The notes beneath the pieces were generated by a model. It worked only from the letters and a program-made list of their open reading frames with translations. It searched no databases and was not told the origin of the DNA. The translations under genes were made by a program, and so were the position numbers. Source: Estrella lausannensis (lineage in GTDB: Bacteria > Chlamydiota > Chlamydiia > Chlamydiales > Criblamydiaceae). Taken from it: DNA of 64,000 nt. Positions 52,301-63,328 of this stretch are shown here, one piece after another; positions within the stretch are counted from its first letter, which is position 1; each line of letters begins with the position of its first letter. The stretch covers positions 186,001-250,000 of the forward strand of contig NZ_CWGJ01000001.1 in NCBI RefSeq assembly GCF_900000175.1, read 5' to 3'.

Positions 52301-55300
52301 CAATTGCCTGACCGGATTGCCCTTGGGTGTTTTCAGACAGAGAACGTACTCATTTTTCGCGGTGGAATAGCGCACGATCCAGTCGCCGACGTTATACTTT
52401 GGATGCGACAGATGCGCCTCTGCTGCCATGCTGTCGTCTAAGTCCGCCACAAACTGCGGGATCTTGCGGATATCGAAGGGCTCTTTTGCCACACCGAGAG
52501 AGTTGACGGCCTCTTCGGCAGCCGTTTTCAGAATATCCCCGCCGTAAATGGAGTTTCCGAACTCATAGAGGCTCTTGAGCTGTTCGGCTGTCTGGACAAA
52601 TGAGGGTCCCCTCTGCTTGCGCCCGTGCAGTATGATCTCATGCACTTTTGCCTGGTATCCTTCCGGAGAGAGGGATCCCTGCTCTTTTAAGTGGGCAGCA
52701 GTTCTCGCCGTGATGAAAGTGCCTGTTCTGCCGACGCCGGCTCTGCAGTGCACCATGACCGGTCCGGGCGATTTGTCAGAGAGGTTGTCGACAACCGCGA
52801 TCAGTTTCGCCATTTCAGTGGGATTGACAGCTCCATGGTCTGGCCACTCTTTGTAGTGCACCCTTTGAATTGTTTTTTCCTTGCCGGTCGCTTTGTCTTT
52901 GATGATATAGGTGTAGACAGAGATTTTATCGATGTCCTTTGCCTCGGTGCAAGTCACGTTAAAGTCTTTGAAGTGGCGCACCTTTCCTACTTGTTTTGGA
53001 AAATAGCGCTTTTCAATGAAGCCGGAGCTCTTGTCTTTTGCCTTGTCGTTGGGGTTTGTCAGATCGACAATAAGAGAGGGTGTTTCATTGACAAGCTTGA
53101 CGAAGGCGTCGTGCTCTAAAGTTCCGGGGGCCTGAATGGCGATGTATTTGGCGCCATCCTCCATGGAGACATTGTTGGCATGCAGATGCTTTGTTTTTCC
53201 ATCGATCTCGACCGTCACAGCCGTCTCTTTGGGGCAGAGTATGTCCCCCCAGCGAATTGTGTAGAGGCTATTGCTAAGGTATTCGGGTTTTGTTGTTGCC
53301 TGCTTGAGCTGCCAGAAGTCATCACCAACTTTCGCCCCCTCGATTTTTTCAAAGGGAACCTTTACTCCTGCGACTGCTTTCTTGACAGGCATGGGATTCG
53401 TCGATTGATAGGCGACGATTTTATCGGCAATGGTCTGATCGTAGCCTACGTTTACATAAGTTTTCAGGTCTTTGGCAGGAACCAGCTTCACATTGTCGGC
53501 TTCCCAATGGGCCTGGGAAGGGTCTCCGCCGACGCGTCTTGCAATGTAGTAACGGGTTTTGGTGGTTGATTTAACCTGATCCATCAAGAACCCTTCGATT
53601 TCGACCTGCAGCCCGGACTCTTCCAAGGCTTCTTTGATCGCTGTTTGCTGCATGCTAAGCCCTTTTTCTATCCTTCCTTTGGGATAGGTATGGTTGTAGC
53701 CGCCGAAGTGATTCTTCGGTTCGTAGATCCACACCCTACCGTCCGGTTCCATGATGATGACGCCTGCCGAAGTGTGGTATCCAGGCTGAGGGACAAAGGG
53801 AGGCTCGCCGACATCTTTGTCTTGAATCGAGGCAAAATTGGGTATCTTTGTCGTGGGTTTGAAGGGGACGCCGTTCACTTCCAGGCCATCGGCGCTGTGG
53901 TTCTTATTGAAAGTGACTGCCGCGTTGGGATTAACAAGAGCTAAAGCCAGTGTCGCCTGTTCCGTTTGCTGTTTCTTGATTAGCTCTCCCTTATATTTTT
54001 GCAGCGACTCCATTCTTTTCTTCAGTGTTTCGTGGTATTTGGCAGGCGTGGCGAGCAAGAGCGCTGGCATTTTCAGGGCGATATCGTCGATCTGCCAGAT
54101 AATTTCTTTGTCGGTGATCCCGCCGAATATTTCAGCTGCCTGCTGGTTAACCGAGCTTTTGCGCATGGTGTCCAACTCGGTGACTTCGTTTGCAAAACCC
54201 ATCGATTTTAAACCGCCTTGAGCGCGGTATTCAAAGGCTGATCCGTTATCGATACGGACGGGAGTGCCATCTTCCATGACCAAGATGTTGTCTTTGCCCA
54301 TGCCGACAACGTCCCAGTTGGCAAGGAGGGCGTCGGCAACAAAGTTTGCCCGTATTTTCGATAAGACCTCTTCCTTCGCATCGATGGAAGCTGTTTGCAG
54401 GTAACTGGCTAAAGAGACGGCTTTCGGGACGAACCCCGCCAGCATCACCGGTTTTGGAGGATCGCCCTCTCCTGTTTTGACCTTCTGGGAGGTTGTTTTA
54501 TTGTAGAGCAACACATCCGGAACTTTGACGCCAAGGGCCTGGTAGGCTTTGTTGGCATGGTACTCGGCGGCGATATGGCCGGCGTTGGCACCCTCTTTCA
54601 TGACGTAATGCAAGCCGCCCGCTTCCACTTTTTTGGCGCCGGTGGAACCGCCGATGTGTGGATCGACGATCTGGACGTCGCTTAACATATTGGGGAAGAT
54701 CGCTACCGGATCGGGAATGGTCGGTACCGGGATCGGGTGGTCCGGATTTAAGATTTTTGCCTTGCTGACGGGGGTGGCGTTGGCCAGATCGCTCGCCTTC
54801 GGTAAGTTAAAGGCGTTGACAAGGTTGGCGTTGGCAAGGGCGCTTGCCTTTGCTTCCTCCGCTGCTTTCGCCAGGGCTTTTTCCTCCGCCGCTTTTTGGG
54901 TTTCGGCTTTGAGTTGTGCCAGCACATTTTTGGAGAACTGATCAAATTCGACAGGCAGCTTTCCTTTGAACCCTTCTAGCGTGAGCACGGGGTGGAACGG
55001 ATCTTTGGTATCTACGATGACAATCGGTTTCGATCCCAGATTATCCAGCGTGACGTGGTACTCTCTATGCAGGGCGTCCGGATCGGGCGAAGCGAGGAAT
55101 TTGATATTGATTGTGTTGCTACCCGTCTCTTTGACCTGGATTAATGGATTGACTAAGTTGAGGGCTAAAAAGCTCTTTTTGAAGTCCTCTGTCTGTTTTT
55201 TTGTCTTGTCAGTCTCCAGGCTGTCCATCCCTTCCTTGTGGAGTTGTTTAAGCTCCTGAGGGAGAGTTCCTTCGAACTTCATTTCTTGAAGTGTTAACCC

Positions 55301-56908
55301 ATGACTGTCTTTGCTTTTGATTTTGCCGGACGAAGGGTCGAATTTCAGAGTATAGCTTTTAAGGATCTGGGGACTTTGGCCGACGTTGGATATATAGTTT
55401 ATATCCAGCTCATTGTATCCCATGTTGACAACTTCAACTTCCCAATCGTCCGAAGGTAGAATCTCCTCTGCAAGATCGCGAACCACCTTTTCAAATTGTT
55501 TCGATTTTTCGCTCAGCGCTTGCTGCTGCTTTACATTGTCTGTCGGCCCGACCTTGCCGTAGAGGTTGTCGGCTGTCTCAGTCAGCAGTTGTTTAAGCGC
55601 ATCGGGTACTTTGCCCTCCTCATAACTCATCGTCGAGATAAGGCTTGCATCCAGATGATCCCTGATGGCAAGGGTGTGATTTTGTGGGTCAAGCACCAAA
55701 AGCCATGTGCGTTGATTTGCCGATGGGTCGCTAATATTTCCGACAATATGCAACTCAATTGTATTGGGCTTTGTCCCGTCCATAACGTAGGCATACCCTT
55801 TTCCTGCAGTTCCGACAGCTCCCATCTCTTTCACGAGGGCCAGATTGAATTTTTCAAATCCCTCTTTGCCTTGATTGGCGTCTGTCTTTTGATCGGTTTT
55901 GCTAGGCTTCTGCACTTTGGCAGGTTTTTCACCATTGCCGGCAAGCAAGGGCGATAGCGGCGAAATTTCCCTATCCTGGATGGGTCTGACAGGAGCCTCT
56001 TTCTGTTTACCGGTAAAGATGCCTGTAACAAAGGAAGCAATTTTACGGATGATATTGGCAAAGAAAGAACCGATGCCGGCAAAGAAGTTGCCGATGGCTC
56101 CAAAGAAGGTGACTTTCTTTTCCCTTAACGCCCGGTCTCGCAGGTCTTGTCTTGACGTTTCCGTGATCGTCTCCCGGCTGGTAGAGGGATGCATCTGCTT
56201 TAGCTTGGCAGCCGTTTTTTTCATGATCTCTTTCTGAGCGCTTTTGATCTCGTTTCCGATCTTTTCACGGAAGGGCATGATGACGTCCGCTAGCTTTTCC
56301 TCGGAGCTGAACAAGATTCCCGGGGTGGGGCTGCCCGGTTCTGTCATGTGGATCATTTTCGTCTTCTCGTCCAAGTGCAGATTGAAAAAGCGCGAGGGTA
56401 CTTTATCTGTCCCGTCGATACTAAGCTGCACATCGCCGTTAGGGAGAGGAGAGAGCGCAAAGTGGGGGGAACCTTTGGAGTTCAAATTTAAGAGGATGGC
56501 GGCGTTGTGGAAATCCACCATTGCCGGGGAAAAGGCCTTGGCTTCAGCGAATTTTTTTTGATGGCTGACAGCACCCATGTATTGCAGCTGGATCGTGTCC
56601 AAAAGGTTGCCGTACTTTTTAGTGAGGTGTTTAGCTTGTGTATCTTGCGACTCAAAGTGTTTATAGAGAAACTCCACGCGCGACTTCAGCATGCTGTAAT
56701 TGGCGATCTTCTCTTCCGGAGAGAAGTGCTGGTATTCGTTGACCATTTTGTCAAACGCTTCCAGCAGCTTGATCTTTTCTGAGAAAGACCCTTTGACCAC
56801 CGAGATGGTCTTGTTGGCGAGCTTTCCCTCAAGCCCTTTTTCCATCTCCTTCTGGATTGCATACTGATATTGATAGAAGTTGAATCCTGATCCTTTGACA
56901 AAGCTCAT
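49388..56908 (-). CDS. Giant multidomain candidate effector: kinase-like, Nudix, PTP and four SH2-like domains
   Basis: 2506 residues. Order: helical N-terminus; a beta-rich module; an aromatic amphipathic segment near 265-300 (FFGAIGNFFAGIGSFFANII); three more beta-rich modules to about 670; an Ala-rich helix; a HipA/PI4K-like kinase domain (GGSTGAK from 753, DNILV, RIDNG with Asp887); a Nudix domain near 1040-1180 (YPKGRIEKG, then KEALEESG); a tyrosine phosphatase with WPDHG at 1355-1359 and HCRAGVGRTGTF with Cys1388; four SH2-like domains with FLVR-type Arg1513, Arg1597, Arg1722 and Arg1832; a shared C-terminal domain from about 1960. The fourth SH2 unit is the clearest, AYWGSIDFTEIEKKL then GSYIVRESSQPGKYTFFY. 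No signal peptide. It is likely a secreted, host-acting protein. Confidence 0.92.
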   Translation of the reverse strand: MSFVKGSGFNFYQYQYAIQKEMEKGLEGKLANKTISVVKGSFSEKIKLLEAFDKMVNEYQHFSPEEKIANYSMLKSRVEFLYKHFESQDTQAKHLTKKYGNLLDTIQLQYMGAVSHQKKFAEAKAFSPAMVDFHNAAILLNLNSKGSPHFALSPLPNGDVQLSIDGTDKVPSRFFNLHLDEKTKMIHMTEPGSPTPGILFSSEEKLADVIMPFREKIGNEIKSAQKEIMKKTAAKLKQMHPSTSRETITETSRQDLRDRALREKKVTFFGAIGNFFAGIGSFFANIIRKIASFVTGIFTGKQKEAPVRPIQDREISPLSPLLAGNGEKPAKVQKPSKTDQKTDANQGKEGFEKFNLALVKEMGAVGTAGKGYAYVMDGTKPNTIELHIVGNISDPSANQRTWLLVLDPQNHTLAIRDHLDASLISTMSYEEGKVPDALKQLLTETADNLYGKVGPTDNVKQQQALSEKSKQFEKVVRDLAEEILPSDDWEVEVVNMGYNELDINYISNVGQSPQILKSYTLKFDPSSGKIKSKDSHGLTLQEMKFEGTLPQELKQLHKEGMDSLETDKTKKQTEDFKKSFLALNLVNPLIQVKETGSNTINIKFLASPDPDALHREYHVTLDNLGSKPIVIVDTKDPFHPVLTLEGFKGKLPVEFDQFSKNVLAQLKAETQKAAEEKALAKAAEEAKASALANANLVNAFNLPKASDLANATPVSKAKILNPDHPIPVPTIPDPVAIFPNMLSDVQIVDPHIGGSTGAKKVEAGGLHYVMKEGANAGHIAAEYHANKAYQALGVKVPDVLLYNKTTSQKVKTGEGDPPKPVMLAGFVPKAVSLASYLQTASIDAKEEVLSKIRANFVADALLANWDVVGMGKDNILVMEDGTPVRIDNGSAFEYRAQGGLKSMGFANEVTELDTMRKSSVNQQAAEIFGGITDKEIIWQIDDIALKMPALLLATPAKYHETLKKRMESLQKYKGELIKKQQTEQATLALALVNPNAAVTFNKNHSADGLEVNGVPFKPTTKIPNFASIQDKDVGEPPFVPQPGYHTSAGVIIMEPDGRVWIYEPKNHFGGYNHTYPKGRIEKGLSMQQTAIKEALEESGLQVEIEGFLMDQVKSTTKTRYYIARRVGGDPSQAHWEADNVKLVPAKDLKTYVNVGYDQTIADKIVAYQSTNPMPVKKAVAGVKVPFEKIEGAKVGDDFWQLKQATTKPEYLSNSLYTIRWGDILCPKETAVTVEIDGKTKHLHANNVSMEDGAKYIAIQAPGTLEHDAFVKLVNETPSLIVDLTNPNDKAKDKSSGFIEKRYFPKQVGKVRHFKDFNVTCTEAKDIDKISVYTYIIKDKATGKEKTIQRVHYKEWPDHGAVNPTEMAKLIAVVDNLSDKSPGPVMVHCRAGVGRTGTFITARTAAHLKEQGSLSPEGYQAKVHEIILHGRKQRGPSFVQTAEQLKSLYEFGNSIYGGDILKTAAEEAVNSLGVAKEPFDIRKIPQFVADLDDSMAAEAHLSHPKYNVGDWIVRYSTAKNEYVLCLKTPKGNPVRQLRLPGVITQEILETTVQSISKDAHIIAKTNEQIIKSADHGKISREEALARLTGQAQGTYLLRDSISSPGKKLISFYNSMGDFVELSVTTGIGGKLNAENASAFQNAVTFAKGTYDNYQAILNDAYLKAQLKDPLPPPGSSLATPPKPINTGKTKDEEILEKCYLKGVDKPAAMNKLQPMPTGTYLIRDSKSQMGALVISFYNSSSAYNEILLSPKMGGGWAATQASPYPLFGVKNVPDQDFPNLEAVFNQPYLKQELKRALGKSDQEILNEAYWGSIDFTEIEKKLKAAPIGSYIVRESSQPGKYTFFYSTADGSISIITVGPSPHAPGKWITSGSIPGKQFDKLHEMMNDPEFQGLLKKPLLHPGAVSAGAGIFASPFKKSGGSLMPVTASNKFDFNHPWGIVPNNPGPLPKSPKLTPSEILSLAAQGRAVKGDEFYEAAEEMRTGVLSAKELTTLHTLYDKAAEQYSKEGNIERAFKARSQAAEYAGPNPGSPLHDLDAAIQAGSTSQLNPALGAHFSSLDTGILKGGHLRAFNRNIDGKPMTEMQFKVSKPARRALQQNLLAIQTNLADFQNALPSELKGKVRISEVDDCFLGKDGTGKFNAANGYTPNGAKALQIEFEGVGAVVIGNSPSYSCLFNSIKVLVNSGQKEGVAAQQMHQMLTMLGIGPILNEQRQEDDRRLLAAQIFRTYYPSQAVKMERTKEFYELPVDALIQKIEAEVPEMVNIFKKYRDNPGLAVKTEIYKGRTTWALTDISTQMRAKNAYGLMAGVGYSTSKEDAAKTCAIMLKGGGLSSEERFHSGLFAKGASSETDLATGGGDQVFTRLINQKTIGTNVDSFSLASSYKFMILYDLDAVNGGAYGFNSDYYGSTSDYYGCKNPDDHRYNNYLNRESLIDFAGSAGNTSNEVMVKNSVSPDHIRGFVCRSQSDKDALVAELTTQGLIVGGMIKGKPVDEFIHVATKFKATMWNK

Positions 56909-57013
56909 AACTCCCCCAAACCATACGTTATGGCATGAAATGAAACTGCTCTAGTTTGATTATATCAACGGTGCGTTTGTCGAAGTAATTAATTGATTGT
57001 TAAGATCAGGGGG

Positions 57014-57074
57014 TATTAGAGGCTGTCCACACACAAATCATATAATTTTCAGTTTGTGGACCATCTCCTAGAGG
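57014..57074. repeat. Imperfect palindrome around TGTCCACA/TGTGGAC
   Basis: AGAGGCTGTCCACA near 57019 faces TGTGGACCATCTCCT near 57055. A related half (TTTGTGGACAGTCTCTGATG) occurs near 21205 in the region upstream of yggT. It may be a second family of short palindromes. It is AT-rich in the loop and lies upstream of the 2506-residue gene. Confidence 0.45.
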
Positions 57075-57121
57075 TGGGGAGGGCGCGGCAGAGGCTTAGC
57101 CGCAAAAAGTGAACGGGGACC

Positions 57122-57185
57122 ATACCGAAAGTGTCTCAAAATCAGAGTTTTCTACATGCTCAGCTTTTGAGACACCCTCAGGATA
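57122..57185. repeat. Dispersed palindromic element, copy D
   Basis: ATACCGAAAGTGTCTCAAAA at the left faces TTTTGAGACACCCTCAGGAT at the right, with two or three mismatches and a 24-base inner part that also contains a partial stem. It lies 5 bases beyond the nrdB stop and probably ends the nrdAB transcript. Confidence 0.85.
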
Positions 57186-57190
57186 AGCAT

Positions 57191-58207
57191 TTACCAGGAA
57201 AGACTTGCGCCCATCCTGTACTGGGTAACCTTGGTTTCGAAGAAATTTTTTTCTTTTTCAAGATCGATGCACTCGCTCATCCAGGGAAAGGGATTCGGCG
57301 AGCCATAGAGGGGCTTAAGGCCGATGCGTTCCAGTCTTCTGTCGGCGATATAGCGCACATAATCGAGAAAGAGATTGGATGTCAATCCGAGCACACCTTT
57401 CGGCAGGCACTCTTTGGCATACATATATTCAAGCCAGGTGGCCTTGTCGACCATCGCCACCACCTCTTCCTGGAATGCCGGGGTCCAAACCTCCGGGTTT
57501 TCGCTTTTGACCGTATTGATCAGATCGATGCCAAAATTGAGGTGAATGGTCTCGTCGCGCAGAATGTACTGAAACTGCTCGCCGATGCCGGGCATGATAT
57601 TCTTTCGCTGGAAGCTCAAAATCATCGCAAAGCCGCTATAGAAGAAAATTCCTTCCATGATGACGTAGTAGCCGATCAGATTTTTCAGAAATGATTGCAG
57701 CCCTTCGGCCGTTTCGGTTGTAAATCCAGGCTTCAGCACCTCTTCCGTCAGAGTCATTTCGAAAGCGTCCTTGTTGTGGATCGTGTTGATTTCGTTGTAC
57801 ATGCCGAAGACTTCATGCGGGTTTAAGGAAAGCGAGTCGACGATGTAGTGAAAGGCATGCGTGTGGATGGCCTCTTCAAACGCTTGCCTTAAGAGATATT
57901 GCCTGGCCTCGGGATTGGTGACATGGCGGAATATCGCCAACACGATGTTGTTGCCCACCAGGCTTTCGGCGGTGGAGAAGAATCCTAAATTTCTTAAGAT
58001 GACAAGCCTCTCCTCCTCTTTAAGGGAGCCCGACTTCCACTGGGCAATATCGCGGCTCATCGGCACCTCTTCCGGCATCCAGTTATTGTGGCAGCCGTTC
58101 AGGTAGTGCTCCCATGCCCAGTCATATTTCATTGGCATGAGCTGGTTGACGTCGACCGTTTTGCAGTTGACGATCCTTTTTTCTTTGGCTTGGAATGGTT
58201 TTGACAT
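57191..58207 (-). CDS. nrdB: Ribonucleotide reductase small subunit, class Ic (Mn/Fe type)
   Basis: 338 residues. Metal ligands are visible with chlamydial spacing: Glu81 (STAES), Glu112 and His115 (EEAIHTHAF), and a later ETIHLNF pair. The residue that is the radical Tyr in E. coli is Phe119 here, and Glu replaces the usual first Asp. Both are the hallmark of the Mn/Fe cofactor class described in C. trachomatis. It forms a complex with NrdA. It lies 29 bases after nrdA and both are under the cobalamin riboswitch. Confidence 0.97.
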   Translation of the reverse strand: MSKPFQAKEKRIVNCKTVDVNQLMPMKYDWAWEHYLNGCHNNWMPEEVPMSRDIAQWKSGSLKEEERLVILRNLGFFSTAESLVGNNIVLAIFRHVTNPEARQYLLRQAFEEAIHTHAFHYIVDSLSLNPHEVFGMYNEINTIHNKDAFEMTLTEEVLKPGFTTETAEGLQSFLKNLIGYYVIMEGIFFYSGFAMILSFQRKNIMPGIGEQFQYILRDETIHLNFGIDLINTVKSENPEVWTPAFQEEVVAMVDKATWLEYMYAKECLPKGVLGLTSNLFLDYVRYIADRRLERIGLKPLYGSPNPFPWMSECIDLEKEKNFFETKVTQYRMGASLSW

Positions 58208-58236
58208 GATGGGGTTCCTTAGCTTTGTTGAGGGGT

Positions 58237-60987
<2,751 letters not shown>

Positions 60988-61160
60988 AGAGGCTCTCCCT
61001 TAAAAATGACAATAGGATGCCGAATCCGGGGAGTGATTTTCCCAGGACGGGCATGAAATCAATAGAATATTTAAGGGGATATGGATTTCTCGGTTCCCCC
61101 CATCCCGCCTTTAACGAGGCGGCTTTCCGCATCCTTTAACGGGGTGCGGTCGATGAGCGA

Positions 61161-61326
61161 GATAAAGCAGGTCTTCTGACTCCGAGATCATCCTCTGCGC
61201 TTGGCCTTCCCACCCATATCGGGCAGTGGCGTTTGACTAAAAGCGCATCGTCCTTCGTTACAGCGGCGTCACCGTACGGGGTTCTAACCCGTTTTCCTAT
61301 TCTCCCCTCGAGAGGGGCACTTTATC
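61161..61326 (-). promoter_or_regulatory. Cobalamin riboswitch in the nrdAB leader
   Basis: Read on the minus strand, a P1 stem GATAAAG (61326-61320) pairs with CTTTATC (61167-61161). Between them lie the conserved elements in the right order: AATAGGAAAACGGG, CGCCGCTGTAACG, GCCACTG, GGTGGGAAGGC, GATGA and the B12 box AGTCAGAAGACCTGC. The 3' end is about 170 bases before the nrdA ATG. In between, CCGCC...GGCGG and CCGCA...TGCGG hairpins lie without a T-run, suggesting control at translation rather than termination. It lies in the divergent region between nrdA and umuD. Confidence 0.93.
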
Positions 61327-61544
61327 ACGTGCATTGAACATTGTTGTTCTTTGGCTACATGTATAAAAGGTCGCTTGCCATCCGGTCAAGAGTAATCGCT
61401 TTTACATATCTAAATTGTTTAACACTAAAATGATATAATTCCGCTGTTTTGAACGGGATGAATTAGAAAGGGATAGGTTTCACCACGAGGGATAATCCCC
61501 CCTTGAGGTATACTGTCTTTATTTCGTGGCAAGGAGAGAAAAGC

Positions 61545-61997
61545 GTGGTTACAGAAGAGCCCTATCCGCTAAAAGTCGTCGACATCGCGAGGCCTGAAGA
61601 GGGCGCGCAGTTGTTCATCCCCTCCTTTCATTCGACAGTAAGGGCGGGCTTTCCCTCTCCTGCCGAGGACTATATCGAGAAAAAACTCGACATCAACGAG
61701 CTGGTTGTCGAGCATCCGGCCGCCACCTTTTTTGTAAAGGTGGAGGGCGATTCGATGATCGATGCCGGCATTCACTCGGGAGATATTTTGGTTGTCGACC
61801 GCTCCGTTGAGGCAAAAAGCGGAAAGATCGTTGTTGCCGTAGTCAACGGAGAGTTTACTGTCAAACGTCTTAAAATTGACTCGAAAGGGGTTTTTCTGCT
61901 TCCGGAAAATCCGCGCTATCCTCCGATCCAAATCGAAGAGGGAAGCGAGTGTTTTGTGTGGGGCGTTGTGAGCTACATCATCCACAAGGCTCTCTGA
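61545..61997 (+). CDS. umuD: UmuD-like translesion polymerase accessory protein (Ser-Lys self-cleaving)
   Basis: 150 residues from GTG 61545, which has AAGGAG 8 bases upstream; an upstream TTG at 61503 is less likely. It has the LexA/UmuD protease fold: cleavage site Ala-Gly in VRAGFPSP, catalytic Ser in GDSMIDAGIHSGD and catalytic Lys in FTVKRL. After RecA-induced self-cleavage it would activate UmuC. Its stop overlaps the umuC start. No sure LexA box is seen. Confidence 0.93.
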   Translation: MVTEEPYPLKVVDIARPEEGAQLFIPSFHSTVRAGFPSPAEDYIEKKLDINELVVEHPAATFFVKVEGDSMIDAGIHSGDILVVDRSVEAKSGKIVVAVVNGEFTVKRLKIDSKGVFLLPENPRYPPIQIEEGSECFVWGVVSYIIHKAL

Positions 61998-63235
61998 TGC
62001 TCATCGGACTTTTGGACTGCAATAACTTCTACGTCTCTTGCGAGCGTCTGTTCAATCCCAGGCTTTTGAACAGGCCGGTTGTCGTTTTGTCCAACAATGA
62101 CGGGTGCGTGATAGCAAGGTCCAATGAAGCGAAGGCGCTTAACATTCCTATGGGTGCGCCCTATTTTGAGATTCGCCTCTTTCTGCAGAGAGTGGGCGGA
62201 GTTGCAGTCTCTTCCAACTACGCCCTCTACGGCGATCTCTCAGACCGGGTGATGCATATTGTCCGCTCCTTAGTTCCCCAGATCGATGTGTATTCCATTG
62301 ACGAGGCTTTTTTTGATGCGGATGTAAAAGACCCCCTTCTTTTTGCCGGAACGCTTAAGGAAACGGTGCTGAAGCAGACGGGGATTCCGGTTTCCGTCGG
62401 TATCGGGCGGACAAAGACGCTCGCGAAGGCAGCCAATAAATGCGCTAAAAAGTCGGGCGGGTTTCATTTTCTAACACAGTCTGACGAGGCGGATCTTCTG
62501 CAGCAGTTCCCCGTGGAAGATTTGTGGGGAATCGGCCATCGCTGGACTCTTCTTTTGAAGAGTCTTAACTGCAAGACAGCTCTCGATTTGAGAGATGCCG
62601 ATGATGCCTGGATCAGAAAGCACCTGGGGATTGTAGGCTTGAGGGTGGCCTCCGAGCTAAGGGGTGTTTGCTGCTTTCCGTTAAAAGACGGGCGGCCCCT
62701 GAAAGGAACGATCGCCACCTCCCGGATGTTTGGGCGGGCAACGGAATCTTTAGATGATATCCTGGAGTCTGTTTCCGCCTATTCCTCGAAGGCCGCCGAA
62801 AAACTGAGGAAAGAGGGGCTTTTGGCCTCATGCATCAGCGTCTGCCTCGTCTATCACCCCTTCAGGGCAGGAGCGCGCGCGCTCAGGGTCGTACTGCCTG
62901 AACCCACCGACTTCACTCCTGCGTTGATCGCAGCTTCCCGGCAAGCGGTGAAAACTCTATATAAAGCGGGACGGAGTTATCGGAAGGCAGGGATTGTTCT
63001 TGAGGGACTGGTGCCAAAATCCCTCTTTCAGCAGGACCTTTTTCATTCCGGAGCGCCCGATCTGGAAAGGCGGAAACGCGCCATGCAGGCGATCGACGCG
63101 GTGAATAAATCCTTTGGGAAGGAGTCGTTAGTCTTTGCCTCTGAGGGTCTTGATAAAAAATGGTCGATGCGGCAATCGCTTAGATCCAACCGTTTCACGA
63201 CAAGGTGGGACGAGATATTGAAAGTTAAAATTTAA
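61997..63235 (+). CDS. umuC: Y-family translesion DNA polymerase V subunit
   Basis: 412 residues from ATG 61997, overlapping the umuD stop as TGATG. Y-family motifs: LLDCNNFYVSCERLF (first Asp of the active site), the SNNDGCVIARSNEAK stretch, the YSIDEAFFD catalytic Asp-Glu and the SVGIGRTKTLAKAAN helix. It copies damaged DNA. The little-finger domain and C-terminal RecA/beta contact (QQDLFHSG, a clamp-binding QxxLF type) are present. recA follows 93 bases later. Confidence 0.95.
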   Translation: MLIGLLDCNNFYVSCERLFNPRLLNRPVVVLSNNDGCVIARSNEAKALNIPMGAPYFEIRLFLQRVGGVAVSSNYALYGDLSDRVMHIVRSLVPQIDVYSIDEAFFDADVKDPLLFAGTLKETVLKQTGIPVSVGIGRTKTLAKAANKCAKKSGGFHFLTQSDEADLLQQFPVEDLWGIGHRWTLLLKSLNCKTALDLRDADDAWIRKHLGIVGLRVASELRGVCCFPLKDGRPLKGTIATSRMFGRATESLDDILESVSAYSSKAAEKLRKEGLLASCISVCLVYHPFRAGARALRVVLPEPTDFTPALIAASRQAVKTLYKAGRSYRKAGIVLEGLVPKSLFQQDLFHSGAPDLERRKRAMQAIDAVNKSFGKESLVFASEGLDKKWSMRQSLRSNRFTTRWDEILKVKI

Positions 63236-63328
63236 ATAGACGATTCTTTCTTTTCTTTATCGGGATTGAGAAATCGGCTATGCTGGCCATCTTCATCTAT
63301 AAAAATCCAAAATGAAGAGGAGTCTAAT

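Noticed and set aside
38762-56908. Non-ribosomal synthetase or adhesin as explanation for the giant genes
   Set aside because: No carrier, adenylation or condensation motifs, no signal peptide and no autotransporter barrel. The kinase-like, Nudix, PTP and SH2 motifs explain most of the length.
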